Assembly: GCA_964007475.1 (NCBI GenBank)
Contig: OZ023273.1
Coordinates: 27,763,557-27,827,556 of the forward strand
Reading direction: 5' to 3'
DNA: 64,000 nucleotides
Source of the DNA: Hybos culiciformis
Lineage: Eukaryota > Arthropoda > Insecta > Diptera > Hybotidae
Below the pieces are notes generated by a model, which had not been told where the DNA came from, did not search any database, and was given only the letters and a program-made list of their open reading frames with translations. Position numbers and translations under genes: made by a program. Of this stretch, positions 11,904 to 23,505 are shown one piece after another; positions within the stretch are counted from its first letter, which is position 1, and every line of letters starts with the position of its first letter.

Positions 11904-13059
11904 CATGATAAACAAAAAAAAAAGTTAAAAAAAATTATTATATTTTTATTATATTTTTTTAGGTATTTTAATAAATATTGTGTTCTTTGGTTTGCATTAA
12001 TAATTAATAGAAATAAAACAAAAAGAATAGTAAACATCCAATGAAATTTATAAAATTAAAATCCAAAATTCTATCAAAGTTATCTATCAATATTATCTGT
12101 TCAAAATAATTCCGATGTTTCACATCTATCAAACGTCCCGCCGGCTCTTGTATTTTTATTGAACTTTGTATGAAAATTGATAAACTTAAATTTTATTTCA
12201 ATTTATAAAATATTTAGTAAATATTAATTTTTTATTATTAACTAATTAATATTTTATAGTTCAAATAAAATTTAGATTTTCATACTAATTTCAATGTTAA
12301 TAAAAATCTTGTATAATTTTTTCAGTATTATTTTGCCAATATAAAGGCGCTATTCGGTACCAAGGCAAGTCAAGTCATCTGCCGGCGTTAGATATTTCGA
12401 TACTTTACCATTTTGGCTATGATATTTGTTTTTTTTTGTGTTGTAAACAACAAAAACAAAAAATTAAAATTTACAAGTAAATTAACGATACCTGTTAATT
12501 TTTTTAAAGTTTAAATAATGAGTCGACGCCGTCACATTTTATATGATTTGATGAAAACTTAAATTTTATTTGATTTTATAAAATATTAATAAAATACTTA
12601 GAAAATATTATTTTTTTATTATTAACTAATTAATATTTTATATTTCAAATAAAATTTAGATTTTCATACTAATTTCAATGTAAATAAATTTAAATTTTGT
12701 ATAATTTTGTCAATATAAAGGCGCTATTCGGTACCAAGTCAAGTCAAGTCAAGTCGTCTGCCGGCGTTAGATATTTCGATACTTTGCCACGGCTGACAAT
12801 TGTTTTTTTTTTGTGTTGCAAAAACAACAAAAACAAAAAATTAAAATTTATAAGTATATTAACGATACCTGTTAATTTTTTTTAAGTTTTCTTTTCTGTA
12901 CAAAATAATTCCGATGTTTCACATCTATCAAACGTCCCGCCGGCTCTTGTATTTTTTATTGAACTTTGTATGAAAATTGATAAACTTAAATTTTATTTCA
13001 ATTTATAAAATATTTATAAAATTAAATATTTAGTAAATATTAATTTTTTATTATTAACT

Positions 13060-13330
13060 TAAAAAATCAGTTGCGCCGTAAAAATTTGCTTCAAAAATCA
13101 GGAAAAAAAAATTTTTTTTTTCTTTTTTTGGTTTGAATTTTTTTACCGAAAAAATTTTTTTTTCCGAATAAAAATTTTTTTTTGAGAAAAAAATTTTTTT
13201 TTGGGAAAAAATTCGAGTCGACTGACTGGGCCGTCGCCGCGCGGTCGTCACGTTTTTCACAGCTCAGTCGCGATAAGTCGTCGTCGTGAAAAAATCCACG
13301 GCGTCTGAGCCTGTTTACAAGTAAATTAAC
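13060..13330. repeat. Insertion-like block with poly(A/T) palindromes and GC-rich patch
   Basis: Between subunits of the composite repeat lies a segment absent from the matching place in the second unit. It starts with alternating A and T tracts separated by CCGAA and GGGAAA-like spacers and ends with a CpG-rich patch (13214-13310) reading CCGTCGCCGCGCGGTCGTCA and GATAAGTCGTCGTCGTG. No gene or target duplication was seen. It interrupts the repeat and probably explains the 845-bp spacing there. Confidence 0.6.
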
Positions 13331-15354
13331 GATACCTGTTAATTTTTTTAAAGTTTAAATAATGAGTCGACGCCGTCGCATTTTATATGATTTGATGAAA
13401 ACTTAAATTTTATTTGATTTTATAAAATATTAATAAAATACTTAGAAAATATTATTTTTTTTATTATTAACTAATTAATATTTTATATTTCAAATAAAAT
13501 TTAGATTTTCATACTAATTTCAATGTAAATAAATTTAAATTTTGTATAATTTTGTCAATATAAAGGCGCTATTCGGTACCAAGTCAAGTCAAGTCAAGTC
13601 GTCTGCCGGCGTTAGATATTTCGATACTTTGCCACGGCTGACAATTGTTTTTTTTTTGTGTTGCAAAAACAACAAAAACAAAAAATTAAAATTTATAAGT
13701 ATATTAACGATACCTGTTAATTTTTGGAACGTAGTTCCTTATTCTACGCTCTTATGGAAAAATTTATTAAAAATTTCAACACTTTAGTGTCAGTACAAAG
13801 TGTCGGTACACACTCGCGCGATCAAAGATTTTGAGCGAGCAATGATTTTTTTTTTTAGCAGCAGTTCCAAAAAAATTTGAAAATATCGCTGCTAAGCCGC
13901 AGCGACCAAAAATATGATCGCGTCGGCGTCTGTCGGTACATGATAAACAAAAAAAAAAAGTTAAAAAAAATTATTATATTTTTATTATATTTTTTTAGGT
14001 ATTTTAATAAATATTGTGTTCTTTGGTTTGCATTAATAATTAATAGAAATAAAACAAAAAGAATAGTAAACATCCAATGAAATTTATAAAATTAAAATCC
14101 AAAATTCTATCAAAGTTATCTATCAATATTATCTGTACAAAATAATTCCGATGTTTGACATCTATCAAACGTCCCGCCGGCTCTTGTATTTTTATTGAAC
14201 TTTGTATGAAAATTGATAAACTTAAATTTTATTTCAATTTATAAAATATTTATAAAATAAAATATTTAGTAAATATTAATTTTTTATTATTAACTAATTA
14301 ATATTTTATAGTTCAAATAAAATTTAGATTTTCATACTAATTTCAATGTTAATAAAAATCTTGTATAATTTTGTCAGTATTATTTTGCCAATATAAAGGC
14401 GCTATTCGGTATCAAGGCAAGTCAAGTCATCTGCCGGCGTTAGATATTTCGATACTTTGCCATTTTGGCTATGATATTTGTTTTTTTTGTGTTGTAAACA
14501 ACAAAAACAAAAAATTAAAATTTATAAGTAAATTAACGATACCTGTTAATTTTTTTAAAGTTTAAATAATGAGTCGACGCCGTCGCATTTTATATGATTT
14601 GATGAAAACTTAAATTTTATTTGATTTTATAAAATATTAATAAAATACTTAGAAAATATTATTTTTTTATTATTAACTAATTAATATTTTATATTTCAAA
14701 TAAAATTTAGATTTTCATACTAATTTCAATGTAAATAAATTTAAATTTTGTATAACTTTGTCAATATAAAGGCGCTATTCGGTACCAAGTCAAGTCTAGT
14801 CAAGTCAAGTCAAGTCAAGTCGTCTGCCGGCTTTAGATATTTCGATACTTTGCCACGGCTGATAATTGTTTTTTTTTTGTGTTGCAAAAACAACAAAAAC
14901 AAAAAATTAAAATTTATAAGTATATTAACGATACCTGTTAATTTTTTTTGTTTTCTTTTCTGTACAAAATAATTCCGATGTTTCACATCTATCAAACGTC
15001 CCGCCGGCTCTTGTATTTTTTATTGAACTTTGTATGAAAATTGATAAACTTAAATTTTATTTCAATTTATAAAATATTTATAAAATTAAATATTTAGTAA
15101 ATATTAATTTTTTATTATTAACTAATTAATATTTTATAGTTCAAATAAAATTTAGATTTTCATACTAATTTCAATGTTAATAAAAATCTTGTATAATTTT
15201 GTCAGTATTATTTTGCCAATATAAAGGCGCTATTCGGTACCAAGGCAAGTCAAGTCGTCTGCCGGCGTTAAATATTTCGATACTTTGCCATTTTGGCTTA
15301 TGATATTTCTTTTTTTTTTGTGTTGCAAAAACAACAAAAACAAAAACTTTAAAT

Positions 15355-15700
15355 TTATAAGTATTCACTTGTTTAAATCTCCAAATAGCGACTCCTATGG
15401 CGAAAAAAGGCACATACTTATGGGTGAAAACAAATGTAAACAAAAGAGTCATACTTAGTTAAATATTCAAATAGTGCCCCAATGGCGAAAAATAGCACCT
15501 ACTTATGGGTGAAAAAAATTTAAATAAATGGGTTGTCAAAACAGTCAATATTAACGATACCTGTTAATTTTTTTAAAGTTTACATAATGAGTCGACGCCG
15601 TCGCATTTTATATGATTTGATAAAAAGTAAACAGTCCCTTTCGCGGCAAATAAACAGTCCCTCTCGCGGCAAATAGTAATAGTTTTTTATTGAACGTTGT
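15355..15700. repeat. Divergent direct repeats near array end
   Basis: Two copies of a block of about 100 bp (near 15380-15425 and 15470-15515) share ATGGCGAAAAA, GGCAC or AGCAC, and CTTATGGGTGAAAA. Shortly after, AAACAGTCCCT(T/C)TCGCGGCA occurs twice in tandem (15628-15675). These are not seen in the other subunits, so the array edge has its own sequence. Confidence 0.65.
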
Positions 15701-16423
15701 ATGAAAATTGATAAACTTAGAGTCACAATTTCTAAATTGAGGACGTAATTTTCTGCATTCTGTATAATCTGCTAAAATCAACTACTTATAAAATAATATT
15801 TGGCTGACTGAAATCAAAAACTTATAATAATACGTGACCGACCGAATTTTCTTACCCATTTTTGCCGCTTTTTTCTTTTCTATACAATTTTAGTTTTTGA
15901 ATACACCTACAAATTTAGTTTGTTATGGGAAATTTAAAATTTCCCTTTGCAGAATTTTAAGAAGTAAAATTGGATTTGTGAACGGCTTTAGGACAAAATT
16001 ATGTATTTAATTTTTTTTAAATAACAGTAGTAAAATCGTGTCGTTTACAAATTAAGAAATCTGGAATATTAAATCCGATTTCAATTTTTTCAATAATCAC
16101 TAATAAGTGAACAGACTCTTAGTTTTAGCTTTTTGAATTTTCGATGTCAAAAAAGATCTTCGAAATTCGCAAAAACAGTCTAAAATTGCTCCTTAAAAAA
16201 GGTTTCTTTAAATGAAAAGAATGCAAAATTAGAGAAAACTGGGAAAAGTAGAAAAAAGTTTCTTTTTAAATTAATAAAATTTTGAATTGATAAAAAATGA
16301 AAATTACTTATATGTACGCTAAGGAACTACGTTCCAAACTGGTGTCCCATGACAGCTCTTTTGTTTTTTTTTTAACTTATACATATTTTTATTTTGTATT
16401 TTTTAGTTATTTTTAATCCCGTC

Positions 16424-17583
16424 CAGCGGCGGACTGGCACCAAAATTCGGCCCGGGCATTTCAAAATTATTCGTTGCAATATGTCACGTCTTTAAAGTCT
16501 TTTAAGAGCGTTGTAATGAAATTTGCTTAGAAAATAATAAATTACCTAAATCTAACTCATTAGCATTTAAAAAATAAGCTTATGTAAAATTTCTATGCAT
16601 CTATGTCCCAATCAAAAAATCTGAGTCTACCTCTGTGTATGAAGAAAAATTTATTTTCTACTTTTTCATGCGGCTTGGCCTCAGTTTTGTTTTAAAACTC
16701 GTTTTTTATTTATTTTTATTTTCTGTCTTTTTTACGTTAAGTAAATTGTTTTTACAAATTTTCCTCGATTTTTCATGAAAGTTTTTATGGTTGTTGAAGA
16801 TTTATCACTAATCATACCGATGACAATTTTTCCGATGATTTTCCCGCTTTTCCGGGTTTTCCATGGAGTTTTCCACAAAAGCAACTTTATACAACTCATT
16901 ACGCTATACAACTTTGTCTCAGGTTGCAAAACGCTCAAACGGAGAAACTCCGGAAAAACGTTTTACCTGAACTTTCCTAGATTTTTTCTGCAAGTTTTCA
17001 CCATTGTCGGAGAGAAAGTAATGATGCCAGTTAATAGGTAACTTGATCCTGCATAATTTAGAAAATTTTTTTACCGGAAATTTTTTCGTAAAAATCGGAA
17101 AACTCTGCATTTTTCCTGAAACGGATTTATCACTAATCAAATTTGTGCCAAATTTTCAAATGATTTTTCCGGATTTTTCGGGTTTTCAATGCAAATTTCC
17201 GGTTCAAATTTTGATAGATTCAATTGTCACGCGACATGAACCTGTGTGCCAAATTTCAGCTCGCTGTGATGACGAAAAGCGGGTCTACGAGAGTATTGAA
17301 AATGGTCAAAATACAGACAGACAAATTCGTGTACGATTTAATAATAATTGTGGGCTCAAAAAGGAAACTAACACTTATTTAAAGAAATAAATCTTATGAA
17401 ATCGGCCCCAACAATTTAAATATGTAAATTGTTTAATTTAGAGAATTCCTTCTTGGATAATCAAATTATTAAAATATTACTTTTAATTCTAGATTCGTAA
17501 GCTTGTAAAGAATATATTATATTAAAAAAACTGTCGGCCCACTGGGCATTTGCCCGGTATGCCCGACTGCCAGTCCGCTGCTG
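16424..17583. mobile_element. hAT element, 8-bp duplication ATCCCGTC
   Basis: The left end CAGCGGCGGACTGGCA and the right end, reversed, CAGCAGCGGACTGGCA are inverted repeats starting CAG, as is usual for hAT transposons. A perfect 8-bp target duplication ATCCCGTC flanks the element at 16416-16423 and 17584-17591. At 1160 bp it is too short for a transposase, and the internal frames (16775-17041, 17043-17390) carry no BED finger, RNase-H or dimerisation motif. The interior contains two diverged copies of a block with GGATTTATCACTAATCA-like text and TTTTTCCGG motifs (about 16795-16870 and 17120-17210) and another repeat-like tail with CAGACAGACAAATTCGTG. This is a non-autonomous copy. Confidence 0.93.
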
Positions 17584-17591
17584 ATCCCGTC

Positions 17592-17872
17592 TAATTGTTT
17601 ATGTAAACTACATTATTTATGTCTCTGTAATACTTAGCGTGCCACCAATTCAAAAGGCAACTTTAATAAAAAAAGCATCTAAAAATAATACCTACAAGTA
17701 TATAATTCTAATAATATGTACAAAAACATATAAGTTTAATTATATTCAATATATTATTTCCATTATTTAGTTAAATTTGGAGCATAAAAATTCATTCATA
17801 AGTTCAAAAAGAATGACTATATATATTTTATATTTACGTAGAATATAGAAAAAAGTATGAAATAAAAGTTTT
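17592..17872. other. Short AT-rich spacer
   Basis: No feature was seen between the hAT element and the minus-strand small gene. It would hold the 3' untranslated region of that gene if it is expressed. Confidence 0.4.
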
Positions 17873-18145
17873 TCAAATTTTAACAAATTTAATTTGAATA
17901 TTCATGATGCCTTTGGGTGTAGTATAATAACCCATTTTAGCTATTAAATATCTATTTAGAGCATTAGAACTTAACCAACTGCGATAATAAGTTTTTTTCT
18001 TTTTATTTTTCGTTAATAATAGGAAAATTGGTATAAATAGTAAACATTTTCCATGAATTTTTTCTATTTTAAGTTCATATACAATATCAAATTTGGTAAT
18101 TGAACCATTTATTTTTCGCTTCATTAAATAAATTGGAAAACTCAT
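17873..18145 (-). CDS. Unassigned 90-residue protein with a decayed paralogue
   Basis: I do not recognise this product. The frame gives 90 residues with a short hydrophobic segment (CLLFIPIFLLL, residues 34-44), a lysine cluster (46-51) and a C-terminal block GYYTTPKGIMN (72-82). What raises it above chance is a second, degraded locus at about 50995-51200 on the same strand. That locus matches along most of the length, and its homologous stretch still reads GYYGIPKGTINF in one frame. A conserved peptide between two diverged copies suggests that the region once encoded protein. The length, single hydrophobic stretch and basic character would fit a small mitochondrial membrane subunit, but no family match is claimed. 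It lies 0.9 kb downstream of the three-gene family on the same strand. Confidence 0.45.
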   Translation of the reverse strand: MSFPIYLMKRKINGSITKFDIVYELKIEKIHGKCLLFIPIFLLLTKNKKKKTYYRSWLSSNALNRYLIAKMGYYTTPKGIMNIQIKFVKI

Positions 18146-19033
18146 AGTATTTTAAAATAAAGAAAAAAAAAAAGTTTTTCTTTTTCCTCTAGTGATAGAA
18201 GTATATTTTTTTGTTCTAAATTTTTATAATACATTTAAACATAGAAAATATTATATAAAATAAAAATGTAATTTAGGGAATTTTGCACATTTACAACATT
18301 TTATAGTAATTTTAATAGTCTCAACAGAAATAAAAAAACATTGATGGCGGGAAAATGAAAAATGAAAATGGTTAAAAAAAATTGCAACATTTGTCTTATA
18401 AATAGATAAGTCTCTGAAACTATAAGAATGTTCTACGGTTAGTTAATTTCCTAAATTCAAAGTTTAAAAAATTTCTAAGAGTTCGTTCGAGATCGATAAC
18501 ATTTTTTTATCATATTGTTTTATTTTTTGCATATCATATTATTTTTATAATAATGATTACATATGTGCTCTTTTCAGGGTGTAGTGAAATAATTTTAAAA
18601 ATAATTTTAGAACATAATTTTACGTAAGTATGTATATAATATTTCAATTAAAAAAAAAAAATTTATTCAATTGAAATTAGAAGGGTGTATTATTCAAATG
18701 GTCAAACTCTGACGCGACAATATACACATAAAATGCTATTTTAAAATAATTTCCGATGTGCTAAATTTTATGTTATTTTAAATACCATAGATTCAATTGT
18801 TTTCCAATTAATAAAAATAATAAATTAAAATATTTTTTGATGAACAATGTATGTGCATACATAACTGCCTCTTAAACTTTTGATTATAATTTTTATGCAT
18901 CAGTTCAGTTATCATTAATTTTTTAAAAACATTCAAGTTATAGAAAAGTCTATTTCTCACACTTAATTTTTAATGGTACTAATGCACACTGAATATATAC
19001 AACAAATATATAAGTATATTGACACTACTTACA
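18146..19033. other. AT-rich spacer between minus-strand genes
   Basis: No coding frame or paired repeat was recognised. It includes the putative 5' side of the 90-residue gene and the 3' side of the next gene. Confidence 0.4.
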
Positions 19034-19555
19034 TCATAGATGATTCTTATCTTTTTTCTTTACTGGTTTTTTTTCTGCTTCACCGTTTCTTATATCATCC
19101 AAAAGATCTTGCAATTCATTCATTGGTAAATATTTTTGATTTATAACTACAAATTTTCTTATTTTTGGTTCACGCATATTCATGCTTTCATATGGAAACT
19201 CATCGCCGAAAAACTTTACATCATCTTTTGTTAACAATATTCTTAATAAAAATAATAATTTTCCTATTATTCCGACTCCAAAAATTACGCATAAAGTTAT
19301 AACTTCTTTGTAATTCTTAATTTTTCCCCATGTAAAATTTCGTGTTGGCACAGGATTTGGACCGTATGTTCCATTAATCTGAGCTGCAGATATTTCGTCG
19401 CATCCAGTTGTGTCCGGCTTTGGAATAATTGTACATTTACAGTTCTTTAAACTATAATTTCTATTTATGACCAATGGTTTTTTTTTATCGATTGAATTAA
19501 AAATAAACTTGGAAATGATTTTGCCAAATAAATTTGGAAATCTTTGAAAATTCAT
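19034..19555 (-). CDS. Tandem-family protein A: single-pass, mitochondrial-like
   Basis: The product is 173 residues and I do not recognise its family. The first 45 residues are basic and nearly free of acidic residues up to D23, with NRNYSLKN near 31-38, the look of a mitochondrial presequence. The core (52-159) contains CDEISAAQINGTYGPNP (52-68), one membrane segment at about 84-107, then DDVKFFGDEFPY (111-122) and LPMNELQDLLDDI (143-155). It differs from the copy at 24963 at only five of 108 core positions, while the N-terminus is diverged. The C-terminus (AEKKPVKKKDKNHL) is unrelated to the tail shared by the other two copies, so this copy has lost or replaced its end. The gene is intronless. 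The start is set by alignment of MNFQRFPNLFGK with MAFQIYKFSNLFGK in copy B. A mitochondrial inner-membrane role is inference. Confidence 0.75.
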   Translation of the reverse strand: MNFQRFPNLFGKIISKFIFNSIDKKKPLVINRNYSLKNCKCTIIPKPDTTGCDEISAAQINGTYGPNPVPTRNFTWGKIKNYKEVITLCVIFGVGIIGKLLFLLRILLTKDDVKFFGDEFPYESMNMREPKIRKFVVINQKYLPMNELQDLLDDIRNGEAEKKPVKKKDKNHL

Positions 19556-20497
19556 ATTATAAAAACAATATTTAAATTTTTGACATAAAAATAAAAACCA
19601 GAATAAAAAAAGAAATAAATTGAATCACAAGATTCGTTTTTTTTTTTTTTTCTTAATTTTTTGATTAAAAAAGAAACGATTTATAAAATTACATACATAC
19701 TTTAAAAGAAAAGGGTATAAACCATATATATATTAAACTATATATTCCTAGCTTTCTATGTATTGCCCGTAAAAAAGCGTAGTCAAAGTTGAACGTGTAA
19801 ATGTGTGCGTTTTCATGTAATTTTGCTTAGAATTCAAGGGATCGTTATAATAGATTCCTTTTTGGGATGTAACAAAATATTATTAATTAAGTTACATGGC
19901 CACCACAGGAAATTATGATAATTACGTATATAAAGTAATTTTATTTTAAAAATCAAAAGATTTATTATTTTTACCTGTGAAAATTTAAGTTTATTTGAAT
20001 TTATTTGAAACTTCTTATATTTTATTATTTCGAAAATTAAAAAAAAACAAAAAATTAGAAAAAAGCATTGAAAAGGGAAAAACGTAAGCCGCTTTGACAA
20101 GCCGGTCACAATGCGCTTATTATAATCACTTTATGATTTCTGTGGCTACTTACCAAAACTATTACGCTCTCTTTACATAGGGAAAAATAATTTTTTGTAA
20201 TTGTTTTATTCATAGCTTAATTCTAACAAACTTGCTAACAAATGAATTTTTTCAAATTTTCCACTATTTGACTTCCATCCTTTTATATACATACCTTCAT
20301 TTTTAGATTTTTCTTTGCTAAATTTCACAAAATTTTATTTTTTTTTTTTCTTAAAATTTAAAATTTTTGAAAATTATGATGTCAAAATAATAATAAAAAA
20401 AAATTTCGGTTCCTTGATGTCGAGCCGGAAATAAATGAATAAAAACTCGGTTGAGCTTATTTAAAACGTTACTTGCTTTTTTTCCTTTTCAATAATA
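19556..20497. other. Spacer with flank homologous to copy B upstream region
   Basis: The first 130 bp (to about 19690) match the upstream flank of copy B (25503-25640), for example TTGATTAAAAAAGAAACGAT against ATGATTAAAAAAGGAACGAT. The duplication therefore carried the likely promoter as well as the coding region. The rest is AT-rich without features. Confidence 0.55.
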
Positions 20498-20909
20498 CCT
20501 TGTTCGCATTATAATTTAAATTCCCTTTGTATTCTGGAAAACAAATTACCGTTCGCATTACAAAATTTGATGAGAACTGGAATTTGATGATGTAAAAAAA
20601 AAAATTGAGAAAGAGAAAAAGTTTTTGTTGTTGAAAATCTTGACTTTTTATATCGCTTTTTATCAATTTTTTTTGTTTTTTTTTTCATTTTGACTCAAAT
20701 TTGACAAGAAAATTGTTGCCAACTATAACAAAATTTCAAAAAATGAGTGAAAATAACTATAAATGTAGAATTCTAACCCTGACAAACTAGAATATGAAAG
20801 TGGAATATACATATTCCGGAATATTTTTTTATATGAAAAATCCAGTTCATATTCCTGAAATATTCTGGATAACAGCATATTCCACTAATATTCTCCTAAT
20901 GCGAACACC
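20498..20909. mobile_element. MITE, TTCGCATTA termini, 3-bp duplication ATA (copy 1)
   Basis: The left end is CCTTGTTCGCATTATAA and the right end, reversed, is GGTGTTCGCATTAGG. ATA flanks it on both sides (20495-20497 and 20910-20912). A second copy in the opposite orientation lies at 52229-52633 with the corresponding TAT flanks. The interior includes repeated GGAATAT or ATATTCC words and a stretch whose chance frame reads as short peptides. A 3-bp duplication recalls PIF/Harbinger, though the usual target is TWA. Confidence 0.85.
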
Positions 20910-20912
20910 ATA

Positions 20913-21913
20913 TAAGAAAATGCGTCGTTGTTTACAAATTTTCAATTTTTGCCAGCAACAACAATTTTCATACAAAATTTTGACAAATAGTCATCCATTT
21001 CTATTATAGATCCTGTGAGATAGACCGATTCACAATCTTTCACAAAACATCGAGGAGCCATTATTAAAAAACAAATGAATTAATAAAAAACACAACTGAA
21101 ATGTAAAATATTAAAAATTATCTGCTCTTTATCAAAATTTGAATTTTTAAAACTTCACTTATCAAAATATTATTATCAAACTTTGTATATATTTTTCAAA
21201 TCAAAAACGGAAATATCTCGAAAAAACCTTTACCAAAAATGTTTTTAAAAATAACATTCACTACCGATGCCAATATTATTAGAAAAAAATGTACAGTTCA
21301 TAATGCCCCAAGAACGTATGTAACCGGCCTGTGTTTCTTTTTTTTCTCAGTCATGGTTAGCTATAAAAAAAATGTGAATTGGAAAAACATCTGATTTTCT
21401 ACTTGTGCTACACTTTTTTCATTCAATACATAGACAACTAAATATATATAGTTAATATATATATGGTATAAACCAAAAATAGTATATAACAAAATTTGAA
21501 ACTCCCATACAAGTCGCATTGAGAATATGTGACTCTTATTTTATCCCACACACATCCAAAACACATCTTCAACAGTCTTTCATCCGCTAGTACCTCCATG
21601 TTGTTATTTACATTTGATAGACATTATTCAAATGTAAACTGATTAATAAAATGACATGACATTTATTTTTTGGTTATTTTTTTTATTATTATTTGTTTCG
21701 GTTTTTTGAATTCAACCGAAAATTTCATCATCGACTACCGAGCTTATAGCAAAAATATATTATTTTTGGTATAAACTTTGAAATTATTTATGTGTATATA
21801 AGTAGGTATATGTATGTATAACTATTTAATTTTAATTTTTAAAATAATGCCACTGACTTCTCTATATAAAAGACGAAACTTCAATTTTGTCTATGTATTT
21901 AGGTCGAATACCC
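20913..21913. other. AT-rich spacer
   Basis: No gene or paired repeat was recognised. Several short poly-T and TATA runs lie near 21440-21480. Confidence 0.4.
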
Positions 21914-22382
21914 AATAGGAACTGGAAGCATGAAAACATCAATGACGTCCATCAATGACGGCTTTCTTACTCCCAAATCTCGATGACATTCCCATATATA
22001 TGGCCGCCTAATTCATTGATGACTTTGTTGATCACAAAGTCATCGGTAAAAGGCGCAGGTGGAATATATCAAAATAAAACGCTTCCATAAATTTTTTTTT
22101 CTTTTCTGGTTTATTCAAAATAAATCAAAAACTAAAATGAATTAAAAACAAAAAAATCTGCTATTATTCTTCTTTCTTTTTAAATAAACAGTTATTTTTT
22201 CATAGAATTCCGAATACTTTTTTTTTGCTGATGAAAACTTCGTATACATTGTCATCGAGAAAGGAATCAAGTATCTATTTTCTAATTACTACCAAATGAA
22301 TTTGTCCCTAATGAAATTTTTAAAGGGTGAACGTCGATGAATTCAGTGATGACTTTTGTCATTACTTCTCTAAGTTCCTATT
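21914..22382. mobile_element. Putative MITE with AATAGGAACT ends
   Basis: AATAGGAACT at 21914 is mirrored by AGTTCCTATT ending at 22382. Both inner flanks carry TCAATGACG or GTCATCACTGA-like text, and an internal hairpin GATGACTTTGT with ACAAAGTCATC lies at about 22020-22046. No target duplication is visible and the inverted ends are short, so the call is tentative. Confidence 0.5.
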
Positions 22383-22466
22383 AAGCTTTTCATAGTCAAA
22401 GTCAAATTTTTGTATGAACAATTTATTTTTATTTTTAAAAATCATTTTTTTTATACGAAAAACAAG

Positions 22467-22952
22467 AGTGCTTCACCCTTAAAAAAATTTAAAAATTTCA
22501 AATTCTGAATTTCAAATTCCTAATGTATTTTGTTAGTGTAATTTAATGTCAAAAAAAAGTTTACGGGTGAACTCTTTTTTTCACTTTTTTTCATAAATTT
22601 TAAATATTAATAACAAAGCTGCCAGAGTAGGATTTTCTTTCCCTAAATTTAGAGAATTTTATTATATCGGCGAAAAATTATGAACAAAAAATTATTGTAC
22701 AAGAACAATCTCAGGAAATTTGAGAAATTTTTTTCATCTGGCATGTTTGTTTTTTTTTTGATTTGACAATTAGAATGACAGAACTTGAATTTCAAATTTT
22801 TTTTGTTGTTGTGAATTTCAAATACACGCTCTGAGGCGTGTATTTGAAATTCACACAACAAAAAAAAATTTGAAATTTTACACTAACAAAATACATTAGG
22901 AATTTGAAATTCAGAATTTGAAATTTATAAATTTTTTTAAGGGTGAAGCACT
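22467..22952. mobile_element. Fold-back MITE with ~75-bp inverted repeats
   Basis: The ends AGTGCTTCACCCTTAAAAAA and the reverse complement continue as paired arms for about 75 bp, through GAATTTCAAATTCCTAATGT and TTTTGTTAGTGTAA. The 3-bp AAG flanks both sides (22464-22466 and 22953-22955). A perfect inner hairpin sits near 22818-22857, where GAATTTCAAATACACGC faces GCGTGTATTTGAAATTC. The shared words link it to the small element at 11186. No coding capacity; the 70-residue minus-strand frame at 22649-22861 is part of the repeat. Confidence 0.9.
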
Positions 22953-22955
22953 AAG

Positions 22956-23505
22956 GACTTTCATTTTGACATGTAAGTATAAATTATTATTAATATTTTT
23001 ATAATTTTTCTATAAAAAAAAAATTTCCAAAAATAGTGCAGACTATGCGAAAAATTCGTAATATTTTTGGCAAGACAAAAAAACAGTATTTAAAAACCAT
23101 TTGATAGGGGGCACCCCTGTTTAATTTTTTTTGTTTTACAGTGACGGCAAAAATAAAGCGTTCAGTCGAAAAAAACAGATAGAATGAAAAAAAAATTAAG
23201 AAGAGATTCATTCTGATTCAGAACAGTACAAACAAAACTCTGTTGAAATTGATGCACGGTACAATAATAAGTATTTTTAAATGAAAATATGAATTCTTCA
23301 CATTTACGCTGAACATTATTTTTATTGTTTTAGCTATTTTTCTATTTTTAATATATTTCTGATATTTATTGAAATTATCGGGTACAACTATAAGTTAAGT
23401 TAGTAATAATTCTAATTAATTTGTGAATTTGAATAAATATTTTATTTTCATTGTTTATTATATTGTTTTATTCATAATTGCTCATTTTGAAGGCTTTTAG
23501 TTTTT
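22956..23505. other. AT-rich spacer
   Basis: No feature is supported. A 70-residue minus-strand frame (22999-23211) lacks any recognisable motif. Confidence 0.4.

Larger units (their letters stand above)
11690..16336. repeat. Composite higher-order tandem repeat, ~2-kb units
   Basis: Two large units begin with GGAACGTAGTTCCTTATTCT at 11690 and about 13726, an offset of about 2.04 kb, and stay near-identical for over 1 kb. Each is built from subunits that carry ATAAAGGCGCTATTCGGTA; these occur near 12341, 12714, 13559, 14393, 14766 and 15221, with spacings of about 373, 845, 834, 373 and 455 bp. Each subunit has a (CAAGT)n tract, then CTGCCGGCGTTAGATATTTC, then an ACAACAAAAAC block and ACGATACCTGTTAATTTTT. 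The array ends with the inverted start motif GGAACTACGTTCC at 16324-16336, so the whole region has inverted ends (GGAACGTAGTTCCTTA); no target duplication was found. Many 60-110 residue frames here are duplicates of the repeat and not genes. It could be a satellite or a large element with internal tandem repeats. Confidence 0.9.

Noticed and set aside
11688..15452. Many 60-110 codon frames, several duplicated exactly
   Set aside because: Their duplication follows the tandem repeat and the copies carry different frames and stops, so they are repeat by-products.
16775..17390. Two consecutive frames inside the hAT element as a possible transposase
   Set aside because: Too short, no BED finger or catalytic motif, and the interior consists of diverged repeats.
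17873..18145. Assigning the 90-residue protein to NADH dehydrogenase subunit NDUFA1
   Set aside because: Only a faint resemblance of the GYYxxPKG block to the C-terminus. The typical N-terminal MWFE-type start is absent and the membrane segment is misplaced.
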